NCBI GenBank assembly: GCA_029532415.1
Contig: JAQOTA010000062.1
Coordinates: forward strand, 124,001-188,000
Direction: 5' to 3'
From: Marasmius tenuissimus
Taxonomy: Eukaryota > Basidiomycota > Agaricomycetes > Agaricales > Marasmiaceae
DNA length: 64,000 nucleotides
The notes below the pieces were generated by a model. It was not told where the DNA came from, did no database searches, and saw nothing but the letters and a program-made list of their open reading frames with translations. Shown piece after piece: positions 43,803 through 55,417 of the stretch. Position 1 is the first letter of the stretch. Each line of letters begins with the position of its first letter. The position numbers and the translations under genes are program-made.

Positions 43803-45374
43803 ATGGAACGGATCATGGACATTGACAATATGAACTTGAATGAAACGGAGATAGAGAGGAAACTGGAGAAGCTCGAGCAGAAAGCAATGGCGCTCGAAAA
43901 ATCAGCATTGGAGACCCGTCAGGAGCAAGGAAGGCTGCAGAGAGCTCTCAACGAGTTCAGGAATCAAGCCAACCCATTTTGCAGGCTTCCTCCAGAGCTA
44001 CAGGCGCTCATATTCGAACGTTGCGTGGATGCGGACACAAAAGGGCACATATTGACGATCCATGCATCGCCCTGGACGCTCGCCCAAACTTGTCGTCAGT
44101 GGAGGGAAATTGCTCTCTCTACACCAACTCTGTGGAGGTTATTCCGTATCAATACAGGCTTGATGCACCGTGATCCCGTTCAGATGGCCAAAACATGGCT
44201 AGAGAGATCGAATCCCTCGCCGATATCCTGCCTCGTCATTCTCAATCACATCCCTCTTCTCCAAGGATTAGAAGACAGCCTTTTTGAGCTCATCATGGCT
44301 CAGTCTGGTCGTTGGAGACACCTCGACATTGACCTCAAGGATCGACAAGATCTTTTCGAGCAGCTCTTTTCCATTAAACATCCACTTCCCTTCCTACGAT
44401 CCATTCGCGTCTATGTTACCCTAGAAAACCCCAATGCACATCTTCCAGTGGCAGCATTGTCGTCAGAAGCACCAAATCTCCGCGATGTGCATATCTACGC
44501 CACTTCTCCCTACGCACTTCCCATCAGTCTCCCTTGGTCACAGCTTCGAAATCTCGAAGTAACGTTCTCTGCGTCTCAAGACCTATTCACCGTCTCAGAG
44601 ACCATGCACAACCTAGAAAGCTGTGTCATAGAGGTTGGCCAATTGAACACCAACCTCCACTATTCACTAGCCTTTCCTATCCTCCGACGTTTCGAGATAT
44701 CCGGACCCATTCGCGGCATCATCACCGTGCTAGATTCCCTCCACGTCCCAACGTTGAAAGACCTCCATGTCATCCCCACGTATGGAAGCACCTTGTATCA
44801 CCAACACGCCGACGAGCTCCTGAGCTCAATAGCGAACTTCCACGACCGGTGCTCCAGTCGGTTAGAAAGGCTCGCTACTCCGCTAACCCTCTGGGGCTCA
44901 CACAACTCTCCCCGACTCGCAGAAGGTCTCTCGACGATCAAAGAACTTCACATCCGGCTCGAAACAGAGGAGGGAAGTCAACAAGCGGTGCAGAACCTAC
45001 GCGATCTGCAGATGCTACCTAACCTACAGGCATTGCATCTTCTAGTTCACAAGTCGGCGCTCCCGCTTAGTCTATTTTCGGAGTTTGTGGATATGGTTGA
45101 GGCGAGGCGACGTAGCGAACGGACACAGCAGCAGCTTGCTTGTTTATCGATCGATACGGTCAAGTATGTCGACAAGCCGAAGATTTACCTTCCTGCTTCG
45201 GATCCTCCTTTTCGACGACTGTTGGAATTGGAGCGGGAGGGGTTGGTGTTGATGGGGAGTGTGACGGAGGAAGGGATGTGGCGTCCACTGTATACGTCGA
45301 CGAACGTTTGGAATGCTGAGAAGGAGGAATTACGGTGGTCGAGGTTTGGGTATAGTGACTTCTTGGACGACTAG
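43803..45374 (+). CDS. F-box protein 1 (coiled coil, F-box, C-terminal repeats)
   Basis: An intronless gene for a 523-residue protein, the predicted substrate receptor of an SCF ubiquitin ligase. The N-terminus is a coiled coil (residues about 10-55, IERKLEKLEQKAMALEKSAL). Next is the F-box (FCRLPPELQALIFERCVDAD), followed by the family motif ASPWTLAQTCRQWREIALST and TLWRLFRINTG. The remaining 400 residues are leucine-rich repeat-like beta/alpha units that would bind the target. The end is RWSRFGYSDFLDD. It is one of four paralogues between 43.8 and 59.7 kb and is intact. The target is unknown. Confidence 0.85.
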   Translation: MERIMDIDNMNLNETEIERKLEKLEQKAMALEKSALETRQEQGRLQRALNEFRNQANPFCRLPPELQALIFERCVDADTKGHILTIHASPWTLAQTCRQWREIALSTPTLWRLFRINTGLMHRDPVQMAKTWLERSNPSPISCLVILNHIPLLQGLEDSLFELIMAQSGRWRHLDIDLKDRQDLFEQLFSIKHPLPFLRSIRVYVTLENPNAHLPVAALSSEAPNLRDVHIYATSPYALPISLPWSQLRNLEVTFSASQDLFTVSETMHNLESCVIEVGQLNTNLHYSLAFPILRRFEISGPIRGIITVLDSLHVPTLKDLHVIPTYGSTLYHQHADELLSSIANFHDRCSSRLERLATPLTLWGSHNSPRLAEGLSTIKELHIRLETEEGSQQAVQNLRDLQMLPNLQALHLLVHKSALPLSLFSEFVDMVEARRRSERTQQQLACLSIDTVKYVDKPKIYLPASDPPFRRLLELEREGLVLMGSVTEEGMWRPLYTSTNVWNAEKEELRWSRFGYSDFLDD

Positions 45375-46274
45375 ATTTGGTGCGTTTATGATATCAGGCG
45401 AAAGACCATCGGCTAGCGATGGCCTAGGAACGAGGAGTTTGGGGGTGAGCGGTGGGGGACACGAGGGGTCTATGTATTTAGACCAGTGAAGCTGGTTGCG
45501 ATGCTTAATACGTCCAAAGAACAACAGACGTTCATTCTAAACATGGCCACTATATTGCGGTGGAAGACCTATTCCCAACGACGGGCATCGATTGACAGAT
45601 GGCTCTACACCATGCTTCGTATAACCACCTTCCGAAATTGGGGAAACAGTGCCGGGTTGAGGGCTCTATCTGAAGACCTGGAGTGACTCACGAAGACTCC
45701 CCCCTGATCTTCCCTTTTACCAGTGAACACGAGGATCAGACCAGGCTGATGACGCGCCTACTGAACGTCGGGTCGTCGTGCGAGGTCTCACGCTGACCTA
45801 CACCGGCACCCCTTCCCGTATCCGATGCCTACAATTATGACTGGTCACGATCAAAATCAAACGCACAATTAAAGGCTTTCTGTCTCGTTTTGGTTGTAAA
45901 ACTTGAGCTCAATTGAAAATGAGACCGAGGTTTGTTGTCCTGTTCTGGATGCGATGCTCACAGGCGCTTACACCTCGATGATTACAGCAATTCAATTCTC
46001 GAGTACGCAAGAGGCACCGAGAATTCCTCGGTAGAAAAGCACCATGTCAATGGGATGGACGATTTTAGCGCCCAGTCATTCAACACTGGAAGTCACCCCG
46101 ACATGCAGTTTCGTCGTGCTTTTCAAGTCCCGATGTTTGAATCCTAGGAGTAGGCGAGGTCAGTAATATAGTCGTCAATTAGGAAGGGAAAATATAAAGG
46201 CGAAGGCAACGCGTCCATCTTCCCAGTTCTGTCTCTCCTCCCACTTCCCCTCCCGGCACACTACACTCGCAAAT
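45375..46274. other. Intergenic region
   Basis: Only short open frames without family features. A TATA-like TATAAA at 46193-46198 precedes the uncharacterised gene at 46275 by about 80 nt. Confidence 0.4.
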
Positions 46275-47222
46275 ATGATTCAGTGGGCGACTGTTATTCT
46301 TTGGATCACTACAATCGCTGAGGTATTGGGCAACTTGGGCGACTTTGCTTGGCCTTTGGTCGGTTTCCGGATGACCTCGAAACTCTTGAGCCTCCGAGCA
46401 GAACCGGCCACTCCTCTCCTTCCTACTCACTCTCAGCCTTCATCGACCGATTCCTCCGATGCTACCTTATCCGAAGAGGGCTTGATGGATCGTTGCTCGG
46501 AGGCATTGAATCAGATTCTGGAGACACTTGATCTCGTGTCGACCCGGGGTCCGTTGGACGATGCTGATCAGGTTGATGAGTTCGAGAAGCTGGTTAACCA
46601 GCAGGAAAGGCAGGATCGCGTTATCTGACACTTTGGCAGCCAACTGACCACTGTTCAGTCTAGAGGAGCTGTTGTCTGATCGAAGAGACCGTTGTCCAAG
46701 CGTAGGGTCGGAGAGTTTGGAAAGCTGGGACGGCTTGGTCTGGGATGTGGAGCGTCTTGGACGTCGAGTGAATGTGAGCAGCTATGTCAGCGGCTGGCAC
46801 TCTTTCTCACGTTTCCTCTCCAGACTTTTACTAAAAGAATACGCAGAGCTAAAATGAAGCTCACGGTCGGCTGTAATTCAGTGAGTAATTGTCCGTCGTT
46901 TCCTAAACGTTAGGCCTAACACTCTGAACAGCTTCGCGAAGCCGACCAAGAGTCTGGGAGCTTGGTCACAAGAATATCGTGCAGCGATTTGAACAGGGAA
47001 AAGGAGAGGCAAGAGTGGAACCACTTCGCTGCTCACGACAAGCCTACGTCTTTGCAAGACGAAATTTTGGCGAGCGGCGAACCCCTCGACACAGAAGATC
47101 GATGCCATCCGCCCATATCATCTTCTCCGAACGAATACGAACTCGACAAGAACCCGGATCAGTGGGGGGAGTGCGAATATGCACCAAGGCCACGGATAAA
47201 GGTAGAGAACGACTTGGAGTAG
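46275..47222 (+). CDS. Uncharacterised acidic multi-exon protein
   Basis: I do not recognise this gene. It appears to start MIQWATVILWITTIAEVLGN, a hydrophobic leader or single membrane anchor, followed by a Ser/Thr/Pro stretch and an acidic helix (CSEALNQILETLDLVSTRG, DQVDEFEKLVNQQERQD). Later open stretches with similar composition (LLSDRRDRCPSVGSESLES and NREKERQEWNHFAAHDKPTS) continue to a stop near 47222 after RPRIKVENDLE. Donor and acceptor pairs between the pieces are not all convincing; the first joint near 46620 did not keep phase in my reading. The exon model is therefore provisional. It lies between two F-box paralogues. Confidence 0.45.
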
Positions 47223-47792
47223 TTGGCATTCAACTAAGCCGGGGACCGTTCTATTATATCGTACTAGATTGTAGTGCCGAATGCCCTTATTTATGCTTGA
47301 TACTATCATGCTAGTCAAACGGGTCTGTGGCCGAGTTTCAGCTGAGTCTTTTGACTCCAAGATATTTCTAGTGTCGCCTTGTCAATGTATGTGTATACTA
47401 ACTGTACAATCTGAATCCGATTCCTTGAATATGATATTCACCACCATACATTATCCCCCTTTATATATGAGAACGGCAGCCTGTTGTAGCTTTTCATTGA
47501 GTCTAATGGTCGCAGACTCTCGAATTCGGAGGGTTTGCGTTCGAGTGGAAACTTGAGAGCCACCGTGACCCAATAATGGGCGCCAGAAATAGGTTTATTA
47601 TCCCACGATCAGATGTCGGCGCAGCTTAGACATGGGTTCAATTATTCTTCACGTTCAACCACCACCATCGAGTTTGACCCGAACCTTCTTCAGCCGGCTT
47701 AGACCATATCTTGTCCAAAGTCTGGTCACCCATTCCTCGCGGGCTCCCTTCAACGTAGATAGGGATCAACCCACGATATATAGCCGGTCGGA
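47223..47792. other. Spacer before F-box gene 2
   Basis: No gene recognised. The sequence ATATATAG at 47775-47783 lies too close to the start of the next gene to be assigned with confidence. Confidence 0.35.
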
Positions 47793-49475
47793 ATGGTCAA
47801 TATCAATTCGACCGCAAATAGCGATTCGACTGCCGCGTCGAGCAACACTCATAGTAGCTCACTCTACACTATGACCGATCTTGCGGATATAAAAAGGCGG
47901 ATGAAATACGACATCGAGTCACTTCAGGCGAAGGCGGCGGACCTGGAACGAGCAGCGATAGAGGCCCGTCGGAAAGAGGAAGAACTTGTGAGTGCTCTTC
48001 ACTCACTCGAGAACCTCTCTTCTGCTATATTTGCTCTGCCAGATGAGCTGCTTGCGCTTATCTTCGAGCTCTTGGTCGAAGGAGATACCATGGGTCACAC
48101 AATGTCGAAAAGCGCTGGTCCTTGGATTATCGCACAGACGTGTCGAAGATGGCGACAGCTCGCGCTGTCAACCCCATCTCTGTGGACCTTGATACGGGTA
48201 CACTCCTTGTTTCTCTCAAGGCAACCCATAAAAGTGCTGAAAACATGGCTGGAGAGATCGCAGGGACATCCGTTATCATGCCTTCTATACATGAATAACT
48301 CCCCTTCTGTCGCGGAGATAGAGGACGATATTTTCCAGTTGGTCCTGGAAAACTCGTACCGATGGCGGCATCTGGAGATGGATCTCGACTCGCGCTACAA
48401 TTTGTATAGCCGTATTGCTTCATCAAAAGCCCTCCACTTTCCCCTTCTTCAGTCACTCCGGATATTCGTTGATATACCGGGCGCCCCCAATGATCGACTT
48501 CCCCTTCCACTGCCGTTGCTATCCGACGCAACGCTGACTGCACCGTCTTTAACGGATGTATCCCTCCTTATCCTAGCTCCAAGCTCCTTCGAGTCCATCT
48601 TAGCACTTCCTTGGTCACAGCTGACAGAATTATCGATCTCCTTCGCTACGTCCACGAGATTCAACGAGATCATGACGAGTCTAAAACGTGTCGAGCGCTG
48701 TTACCTCCAGCTCAGCTCACGATTCGTCATTGCTACTCAAATAGTACAACTCTCGCCGTCCTTGCGACGCCTTGAGCTCGCTGGACCTCTTTTGAACATC
48801 ATAAATGCCCTCTCTCGCACGGCGTCTCCGGGGCTCGTCGAACTCGCCTTGAAACCCCCAGGCGGTAGTACGGCCCTATCTCAGACGGCACGAAGGCTCC
48901 TGGAGTCTATAGCTCAACTCCAGACACGAAGTTCTTGTCAGTTGCGGCGCATGTATGTTCCCTTGACTCTATTCAGTTTCTCTGAATCCCCACGTATTGC
49001 CGAATGTTTGTCAACTGTTCAGGCACTTCACCTTCGTTTAGAAGGCAAGACCGGCAGTCACGAGGCCATACGCACTATCAAAACGTCAGATATATTCCGG
49101 GACCTGAAGGAATTGCATTTGATCATCCACAAGGATGGAACTGGGGAGGCCTTTGCTCACTCCCTCCCCGAGTTTGTAGGGATGGTGGAAGCTAGGCGAT
49201 CGTTCCATCCCGCGAGAAGAACTCACAGATGCACGCAATTGCAGTGTCTGGATATTGACACCGTCAAAAGTCCTGGCCGGCCCAAAGCGCTATTGCCCGT
49301 GAGCCGCGAGGTGGCCGAGCGGCTTACGAGATTAGAAAGAGATGGGTTAATATTCCTCGGTTACGTAGACGGTGGAGAATGGCATCCCCAGCATCCCGTG
49401 GCCACGCATTGGGACATGGAGTCCAATGAACGACATTGGGCTCGATTTGGCTTTTGTAACTGGTTTTTCGACTGA
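47793..49475 (+). CDS. F-box protein 2
   Basis: An intronless gene of 560 codons from the first Met; an internal Met at 47871 (MTDLADIKRRMK) would also give a sensible start. A coiled coil (DIESLQAKAADLERAAIEAR) precedes the F-box (IFALPDELLALIFELLVEGD) and the shared motif PWIIAQTCRRWRQLALST, then SLWTLIRVHS. The C-terminal repeat region matches F-box protein 1 in layout (PWSQLTELSISF, RIAECLSTVQALHLRLEGK, HLIIHKDG) and ends RHWARFGFCNWFFD. It is a predicted SCF substrate adaptor and is intact. It is more distant from F-box proteins 3 and 4 than those are from each other. Confidence 0.85.
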   Translation: MVNINSTANSDSTAASSNTHSSSLYTMTDLADIKRRMKYDIESLQAKAADLERAAIEARRKEEELVSALHSLENLSSAIFALPDELLALIFELLVEGDTMGHTMSKSAGPWIIAQTCRRWRQLALSTPSLWTLIRVHSLFLSRQPIKVLKTWLERSQGHPLSCLLYMNNSPSVAEIEDDIFQLVLENSYRWRHLEMDLDSRYNLYSRIASSKALHFPLLQSLRIFVDIPGAPNDRLPLPLPLLSDATLTAPSLTDVSLLILAPSSFESILALPWSQLTELSISFATSTRFNEIMTSLKRVERCYLQLSSRFVIATQIVQLSPSLRRLELAGPLLNIINALSRTASPGLVELALKPPGGSTALSQTARRLLESIAQLQTRSSCQLRRMYVPLTLFSFSESPRIAECLSTVQALHLRLEGKTGSHEAIRTIKTSDIFRDLKELHLIIHKDGTGEAFAHSLPEFVGMVEARRSFHPARRTHRCTQLQCLDIDTVKSPGRPKALLPVSREVAERLTRLERDGLIFLGYVDGGEWHPQHPVATHWDMESNERHWARFGFCNWFFD

Positions 49476-52323
49476 CCTTAGGGACGATGGGTCTCCGGTA
49501 TGTTCCTGAACTCTATCACTGACAGCGCACGATTCTGAGTTTTCCGCGCACCTCCAGATAACCAGTTACTCGAGGTTAGGAAGCCCTCGTACATCGCTGG
49601 GGGGGCGTGTAGCACGAGTCTTCATTCATCTCTCCTTGGCATAGGAACACCCTCATTTAAGATGGTAATCTCCCAGCCCCGATCATCTCATTTCTCGTGG
49701 ACTGGCTAGATATGCGAGTCTCGAAAGACATCTTCAGATTCTTTATTAATGCCGTTTGCCCGACCTTCAGTACACAATGTTCACCAGTATACCCCGACTC
49801 GTTTGAGAGTGTACGTACGCTGTAAAGTCGTGAGAGCCGGAGAGTCAAATGTTAGAACTTTTTCAAGATTGTGAAGCATTTGGCCCGGCCTCTATGCGAG
49901 CAACCCGCTTGACCTTTCGGTGAGCTCGAGTTGTTGCTGTTCCGATATCTGTAAGACATAAGACAGACTTTCCTTGAATCATCAATCAGGAGGCCCTCCG
50001 GAAAGCATGAGGTTGGATGCTCAATCTAAGGGATTCAGGCGATACAGAAAATAAATAGTGCAGCAAGGGGATGTACTTCCTAGTGATAGCTATATCTCTT
50101 TCTCAGGCCGAGCGTCCTTATCGGCCCCTGTTTTCCAGCTTGCCTCAGATGATGTACGCAATTCAGCGGCGTTGCAATACACCCCAGTCTCCTCTAGGAA
50201 ATTCTAGTGCCCCGCAGGTGTGTTGGTGATCGACCCCTAGTCGTGGTGGACGGTTTTTCAAGAAGGCAACGCTATCAGCTGCCCGGCTCTAATCCTCGCG
50301 TTAAACTGGTTGGACTGTCAACCTATTCTGGCGTTCTTGGGTAAGGCGGTCACCAGCCTTCGATTATGAATGTAGTAAAAGTAAGGCTGAAGTCTTGGGC
50401 GATCGATCCCAGTCACCCCAGATCTCGGAGCATGCGAAGTAATATCGCCATCGACTTTTTATTGACCATTGGCGTCCGAGTCATGTGACGAGTCTTTAGT
50501 GGGGCTACTTCGATTTGAATGATCCAAACTAAGTATTCCGTCTAATGTTCAGTTTCGCTCTTGTGAACAAACAGCGGGGTAGAGGTTTGGCATGCTCCGA
50601 ACCTTTTACAGTCATGTTCATTCAAAGTATTTTGTGCTAAGTCAATGACTTTGAGGGCACTAAGTTGGCCAGATGGGTAATTTCCCGCGGCATTTGGCAA
50701 TTTATCGCTTTCAAACTCGTAGACTCATTGAAAATACATGTGGCTTGAACGTAACCATTTCAGTTGCCAACCAGCATCCCCGCCAGCAACAATAAATCAA
50801 ACTCTGACCAGAATACACATCATCAAGCCCTTGCACATCACGAATCCTTGTGTACTGGGGTACAGTCCCCTGTGCAGCTCACTACTCCGGAGCTAGCCGC
50901 CATTAGAACATGGATCTTGTTATACATCGTGACCTCAAATACTACTAAAGCTAAGCGCCGACTGGGAGAAATGTGGATGTAGGGAAAGGTCGCACATCGC
51001 GGGGGAGGTCCGAACGGTGTCCCGTCATCCATGTGTCGTGGCAATCTTAGGCATAAAGCAGTTTGTGGCAGGATGTATGGTCACTGGTGTATCTGGAATC
51101 CTCACGATCATTGACGGAATCTGAACGCTTGAACATTCAATGAATCATTCAAGGACGTGTAAGAAGTCTCCAGACTCTCACGCCACTCAAGCAGGAATGG
51201 GCTCCCGGCTGAATCTGGTATTGTCGAAGAGAAACCTGTCCTGGACTTCGAGCGAGTTCATTGTGATCGATCCCAGACCTGGTGATTGTGGCGCACGACG
51301 TTGTTCTCATCCCGGGACCTGTGGTGGAACCCTAATAAAGAATGTAGGAATCACCTCCATTGCCTTCTTCTCGCCCATATCTATTAGCAACAGTGATGGG
51401 CTCATGTCCAGTATCTCTCTTACCCTTCCAAGCGTTTGCCTCGTTTAAGTGCGAAACTACTCACAAAGGTCAAGGAAACCGTGCCGTGAGAGTATATCCA
51501 ACCAATCGCCGGTTCAGTTCAGCCACGGTAGCTCTACTTCCCCCAATCACCTAAAAATCCGTCTTCAGCAAAGTATCAATGGTCCATCATTCTGTCATAC
51601 GCCGTCTCCCTAACCCTGCTGAATTTCTGACGTATGCCTTACAGGACGTATCTTCCTAACCCACACTATATTTCCTTTTTTCGACTTATCTCTCTGACAC
51701 CAACACACCCCACTAAGAGCGTCCTTGTCAGTCACCGGGCTCCACCCCGTAATCCCCTGAAGCGTTGGGTTGCCACAATCCCGATGACGGCTCTCCGTGG
51801 AGTCCTAATCAACCACAAGCCCAAGGGTCCAAGCTCAATATTTGTAGTAATTACGGTGACCCGTCGAGTGGACATCTCTAATAGGTTGAAGTTGACTGAC
51901 CGTCTCCGTCGCGATTCCAAGCTCCCCGCAAGTGGTCGAATGTGTATTATATAGAACAGGGTTCATAACCCTTGCCAAGGGCTGACTTGCTGATGTCGGG
52001 GACATGCCCGCCTCTGGGAACGTCGATCCCGACCGCCTCTCTTTTACATTCACAATGCATCTAGGGATCAGAACATTCAACAAACTTGAGGGGGTGCAGA
52101 GTGTCCTATTGAATCAAGTCTTCTGCCACCCTAGCATCCCTGCTGTGAGGACGACCCTTCTTGAGTTTCTGAGAATAATACTCACAATCTGGTATGTAGT
52201 CGCCACTTTACCCTCGATGATCGTCCGAACTACGAAGCAACCTCCGCACGCGCATGACAGAAACTCTCTCATGCTCTTGTGACATATGGTGCTATACTGT
52301 TTTCGAGTTCTCCTTTCAAACAG
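49476..52323. other. Long gene-poor region (2.8 kb)
   Basis: No exon chain, no recognisable protein family and no clear repeat within the window. Short open frames here have scrambled composition. It may hold old transposon debris, but nothing I can name. Confidence 0.4.
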
Positions 52324-52330
52324 TATATAA
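52324..52330 (+). promoter_or_regulatory. TATA box of the gene at 52414
   Basis: TATATAA lies 84 nt before the start codon, followed by a short A/C-rich leader. Position and sequence are typical. Confidence 0.6.
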
Positions 52331-52413
52331 GCCCTCTGCAAAAACAATGGGTCGTCAGAACAAACACAACTTTCACTTGCAGCTAAATTCTAAGGTCTCA
52401 AATCTCATCACCA

Positions 52414-53294
52414 ATGTCAAGCCTCTTCTACGCCTACGCCAAAAAGGTCCGTGAGGCTCCTCCTGTGACCATTTTCATTCCTATAAGTCGTCCATAGATC
52501 AATGATGAGGTGGCAGGTCGTTACCTGATCGTCTTTGCCAGCCGTGCTGTCGCCGACGAATGGTGGAGGGCCGTTTCTACCTCCTCTGACACTGCGTACA
52601 GCAGCAAAATCGCTCGGGTTACTCCGCAATTCTACACGCACATTGATGGAGGCAACATTATCAACTCTATCACCAGGGATAACATTGCCAAGAAGTTCGC
52701 GGGCCAGGTCTTTTTCGCGCTCCTCGACGACCGTGATGGCAGCCTGGGCAGGACACCCTCGATGATTCCTCTCAGTCCTGACCCGATTACGGATCATATC
52801 AGTTGCCATTGGTGAGCACTAGGTTTCCCCATTGCAGGGGCTTGAATCTATCAGATACTCAGATGCTATCACACAGGTTTTACATTCGCTCAAAAAGCGA
52901 TCGATCTGTCTATTGGTACTCCACTGTCAAGGGAGATAAGTATGGTTCTCAAGATGCAAAGGAAGGCACCATCGTCGCATCTTCCACTCGCAGCACCCGC
53001 TTCAAAGTTTACACTAGAGATGAGAGCTTGACCGGAAAGGTCATGATCAATAGCGACGAGATCCAGTTCCAGCTTGGGAATGCACTCTACCTCAGGATGG
53101 CCGACGATGAGAGCTTGAAAGCCTCGAAGAGGCCCGACAATTTTCTGTTTAGGGACCTCACTAATGGGTTCATCATCAGCGGGAACAACAAGGGACAAAT
53201 TGACGGGCTGCCGAGGAATGCGATCCTCAAGGTCAGCGATGGTAGTGGGGAGGCTTGGGAGCTGGTTATGAATGGGAAGGTGTGCGACGTATGA
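52414..53294 (+). CDS. Conserved-looking protein of unknown function (254 aa)
   Basis: Three exons join in frame: 52414-52446, 52498-52811 and 52877-53294. The first encodes MSSLFYAYAKK and the second continues INDEVAGRYLIVFASRAVAD, EWWRAVSTS, VTPQFYTHIDGGN and GQVFFALLDDRDGSLG. The third gives WFYIRSKSDRSVYWYSTVKG, TRSTRFKVYTRDE, NALYLRMADDESL and RNAILKVSDGSGEAWELVMN. There is no signal peptide or membrane segment. Spaced aromatic-rich beta-strand motifs suggest an all-beta fold (beta-trefoil-like is possible). It resembles a group of hypothetical proteins I associate with Agaricomycetes, but I cannot name a domain. The first donor (GTCCGT) is weak, yet the strong TATA box and good phase support the model. 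Confidence 0.65.
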
Positions 53295-53770
53295 GTTTAC
53301 TCCCCCCCCCGGACTCTGAAGTAGCGTGCGTGTGTGTATGTGTAATAGTGTGCCACGTACAATTCTGATCAGATTGTCAATGTGTGCCTTTGAGTCACAG
53401 CCCAGGCAGCAACATTTGTGAGAGCCCGCCTAGTGCCACCACCCCTGTGAAAATGCCGGCCATTGTTTTGGATTTTAGTTTGTTACCATGGTGAAACAAA
53501 GTAAACCGTGCAAAGTTGGTGCCTGTGAGTGATGGGAGGAAGAAAGCGGTGCAGTGACTCACGCGTCTTTTTCACCACAACCACCATCACGCGACTACTA
53601 GCGACCCTGGTACCAACCTGTATAGTGCTGATCAAGTTGGAGGGCAAGTGTTTTCAAGTGCTTCCGGAATCTCCTACTGAATTCTTGTCTAGCAGCCAAA
53701 CGTGCCCGTTTGAGCCGTCGCGACGTTTTTGAAAGCTTACAGTACGAACAGAAATCATCCTCGAGTTACA
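53295..53770. other. Upstream part of the F-box 3 duplication unit
   Basis: Related to 57780-58033 upstream of F-box gene 4 (for example GCGGTGCAGT and CACCACAAC in the same order). No gene was recognised. Confidence 0.5.
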
Positions 53771-55417
53771 ATGTCCTCGTCATTCTCATCTACAAACAAA
53801 ATGATCCTCTTTAAAGCTTCGGATCTTTTGAACGACTTGCGCCGGAAACTGGAAGTATTGAATCAGAAGATCCTCCAGTTGGAAAGTGATACGGAGAAGG
53901 CCCGTTTGGGGCGAATCAACACGCAGCACACCCTTAATACGCTCTTGAATAGCAATACTCCGTGGGCCAAGCTTCCAAACGAAATGTTTGTGAAGATCTT
54001 TCAACATTGCGTCGATGCTGATACCGGTGGGCACATCCTGTCTGGTCGGGCAGTGCCATGGGTGCTTGCTCAAATATGTTGTCGATGGCGCGCGATTGTT
54101 GTCTCAACCCCGTCGTTGTGGAACATGATTCGTGTTAACACGAAATATATGTGTCACGATCCTTTGCAGGTGGTCAAGACATGGATAGAAAGATCTCAAC
54201 ATCTTCCACTTTCATGTATGGTTTTGTTCAACGACATGAACACCACCCGCAGTGACCAATGCGAGACGGATGAAACTGCAATATTCGATATACTTTTAGA
54301 CAGCTGCGGAAGTTGGGGACATCTCTATGTTCGGTTTGGGGTCCGCGTTGACCTTTGTAGCAAGCTCCTTTCAAACCATTGCTTCATTCCACACCTACGA
54401 TCCATCAGGATTTTCACCTACCTTCCAAGTCCACGTCTATACATTGGCATGCCACCTGAACTCTATTTCTTTGAAGACCAGCCACAGATATTTGGGCTTA
54501 CGGCTCCGAAGCTAACAGATGCGTCAATCAATGCCTTATTCCCCCTCGAATCCATTGCTCTTCCTCTTCCTCTTCCCCCGACCTGGCGACAGGTACAAAC
54601 CCTATAATGGACACTACGGGCACCTCGTCACGCATTTCTTCGTGCTGTCTCTGCAATGCCTTATCTCAGGGTTCTATCCCTCAAAATCAGGGATAACATG
54701 TCCTGGGGGCGTCGCACCAATACGTATACCCTGGCTCCTCTACACCGTCTGGAGTTCTCTGGACATATTGATAGTATCGGACAACTTATGGGTCTTCTTC
54801 GAGTCCCAAATCTGGCCGATCTTTCCATCGTCGATTGCGCTTTTCAGCTTCCGAGTTCCCTGCAACCGTTAACCGATATGCTGCGCCGCAGCTCCTGTCG
54901 CCTCGAGCGCCTCAATATTTCATACGCCTCTTACGAAGCACTCGTTCACCCCGATCATACGAAGCTGTTGTCTTACCTCTCCACCCTCCGAGAGCTTCAC
55001 ATTCATCTCGCTGCTTCCGGCGGGTTCGAGCGGATCCTCAAACATCTCCAAAATGCCGCTGTATTCCCGCAGTTGAGAGCACTTCATCTGGCGGTTTTCA
55101 TAGCGACTGAGGTGCCACCCGAACCAATCCTGGAAGGTATCGTCGACTTGGTCAAGGTTCGGAGACAGGGAGACAGCCAGCTTTCCGTCCTCTCCATCGA
55201 TACGACATCACATCGGGGCTTGCCTGAGCCTAAGTTGCAAGTGACGACTCCTGCATTTCGACAGTTGTTGGAGTTGCAAGAGGACGGACTGGAATTAGTT
55301 GGGCGTGTAGTCGAGGGGCGGTGGTGTCCGTCGTATTCGTCCTCAAGTCATTGGGGATTCGAGGGCGATGAACAGCTACAATCAAGGTTCGGATTTCCTG
55401 ACGAGTTAGAAAAATAA
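53771..55417 (+). pseudogene. F-box protein 3, interrupted by one in-frame stop
   Basis: A close paralogue of F-box protein 4. It starts MSSSFSSTNKMILFKASDLL, with a coiled coil (LRRKLEVLNQKILQLESDTE), F-box (WAKLPNEMFVKIFQHCVDAD) and the motif PWVLAQICCRWRAIVVST. The frame is open to 54604 and then meets TAA at 54605-54607, where F-box protein 4 has CAA in the sequence LQTLQWTL. After the stop the same frame stays open to 55417 with full homology (SSLQPLTDMLRRSSCRLERL, GGFERILKHLQ, HWGFEGDEQLQSRFGFPDEL). No frame-preserving intron removes the stop. It is therefore a very young pseudogene, or it yields a truncated protein with F-box and half of the repeats, which could act in a dominant way. 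Confidence 0.8.

Noticed and set aside
47480..47640. Possible tRNA-like B-box (GCGTTCGAGTGG)
   Set aside because: There is no A-box, acceptor-stem pairing or anticodon loop at the needed distances.
54590..54670. An intron (GTACAAACC to CTCAG) that would remove the stop codon in F-box gene 3
   Set aside because: The splice would shift the frame relative to the conserved downstream sequence, and the paralogues have no intron there.
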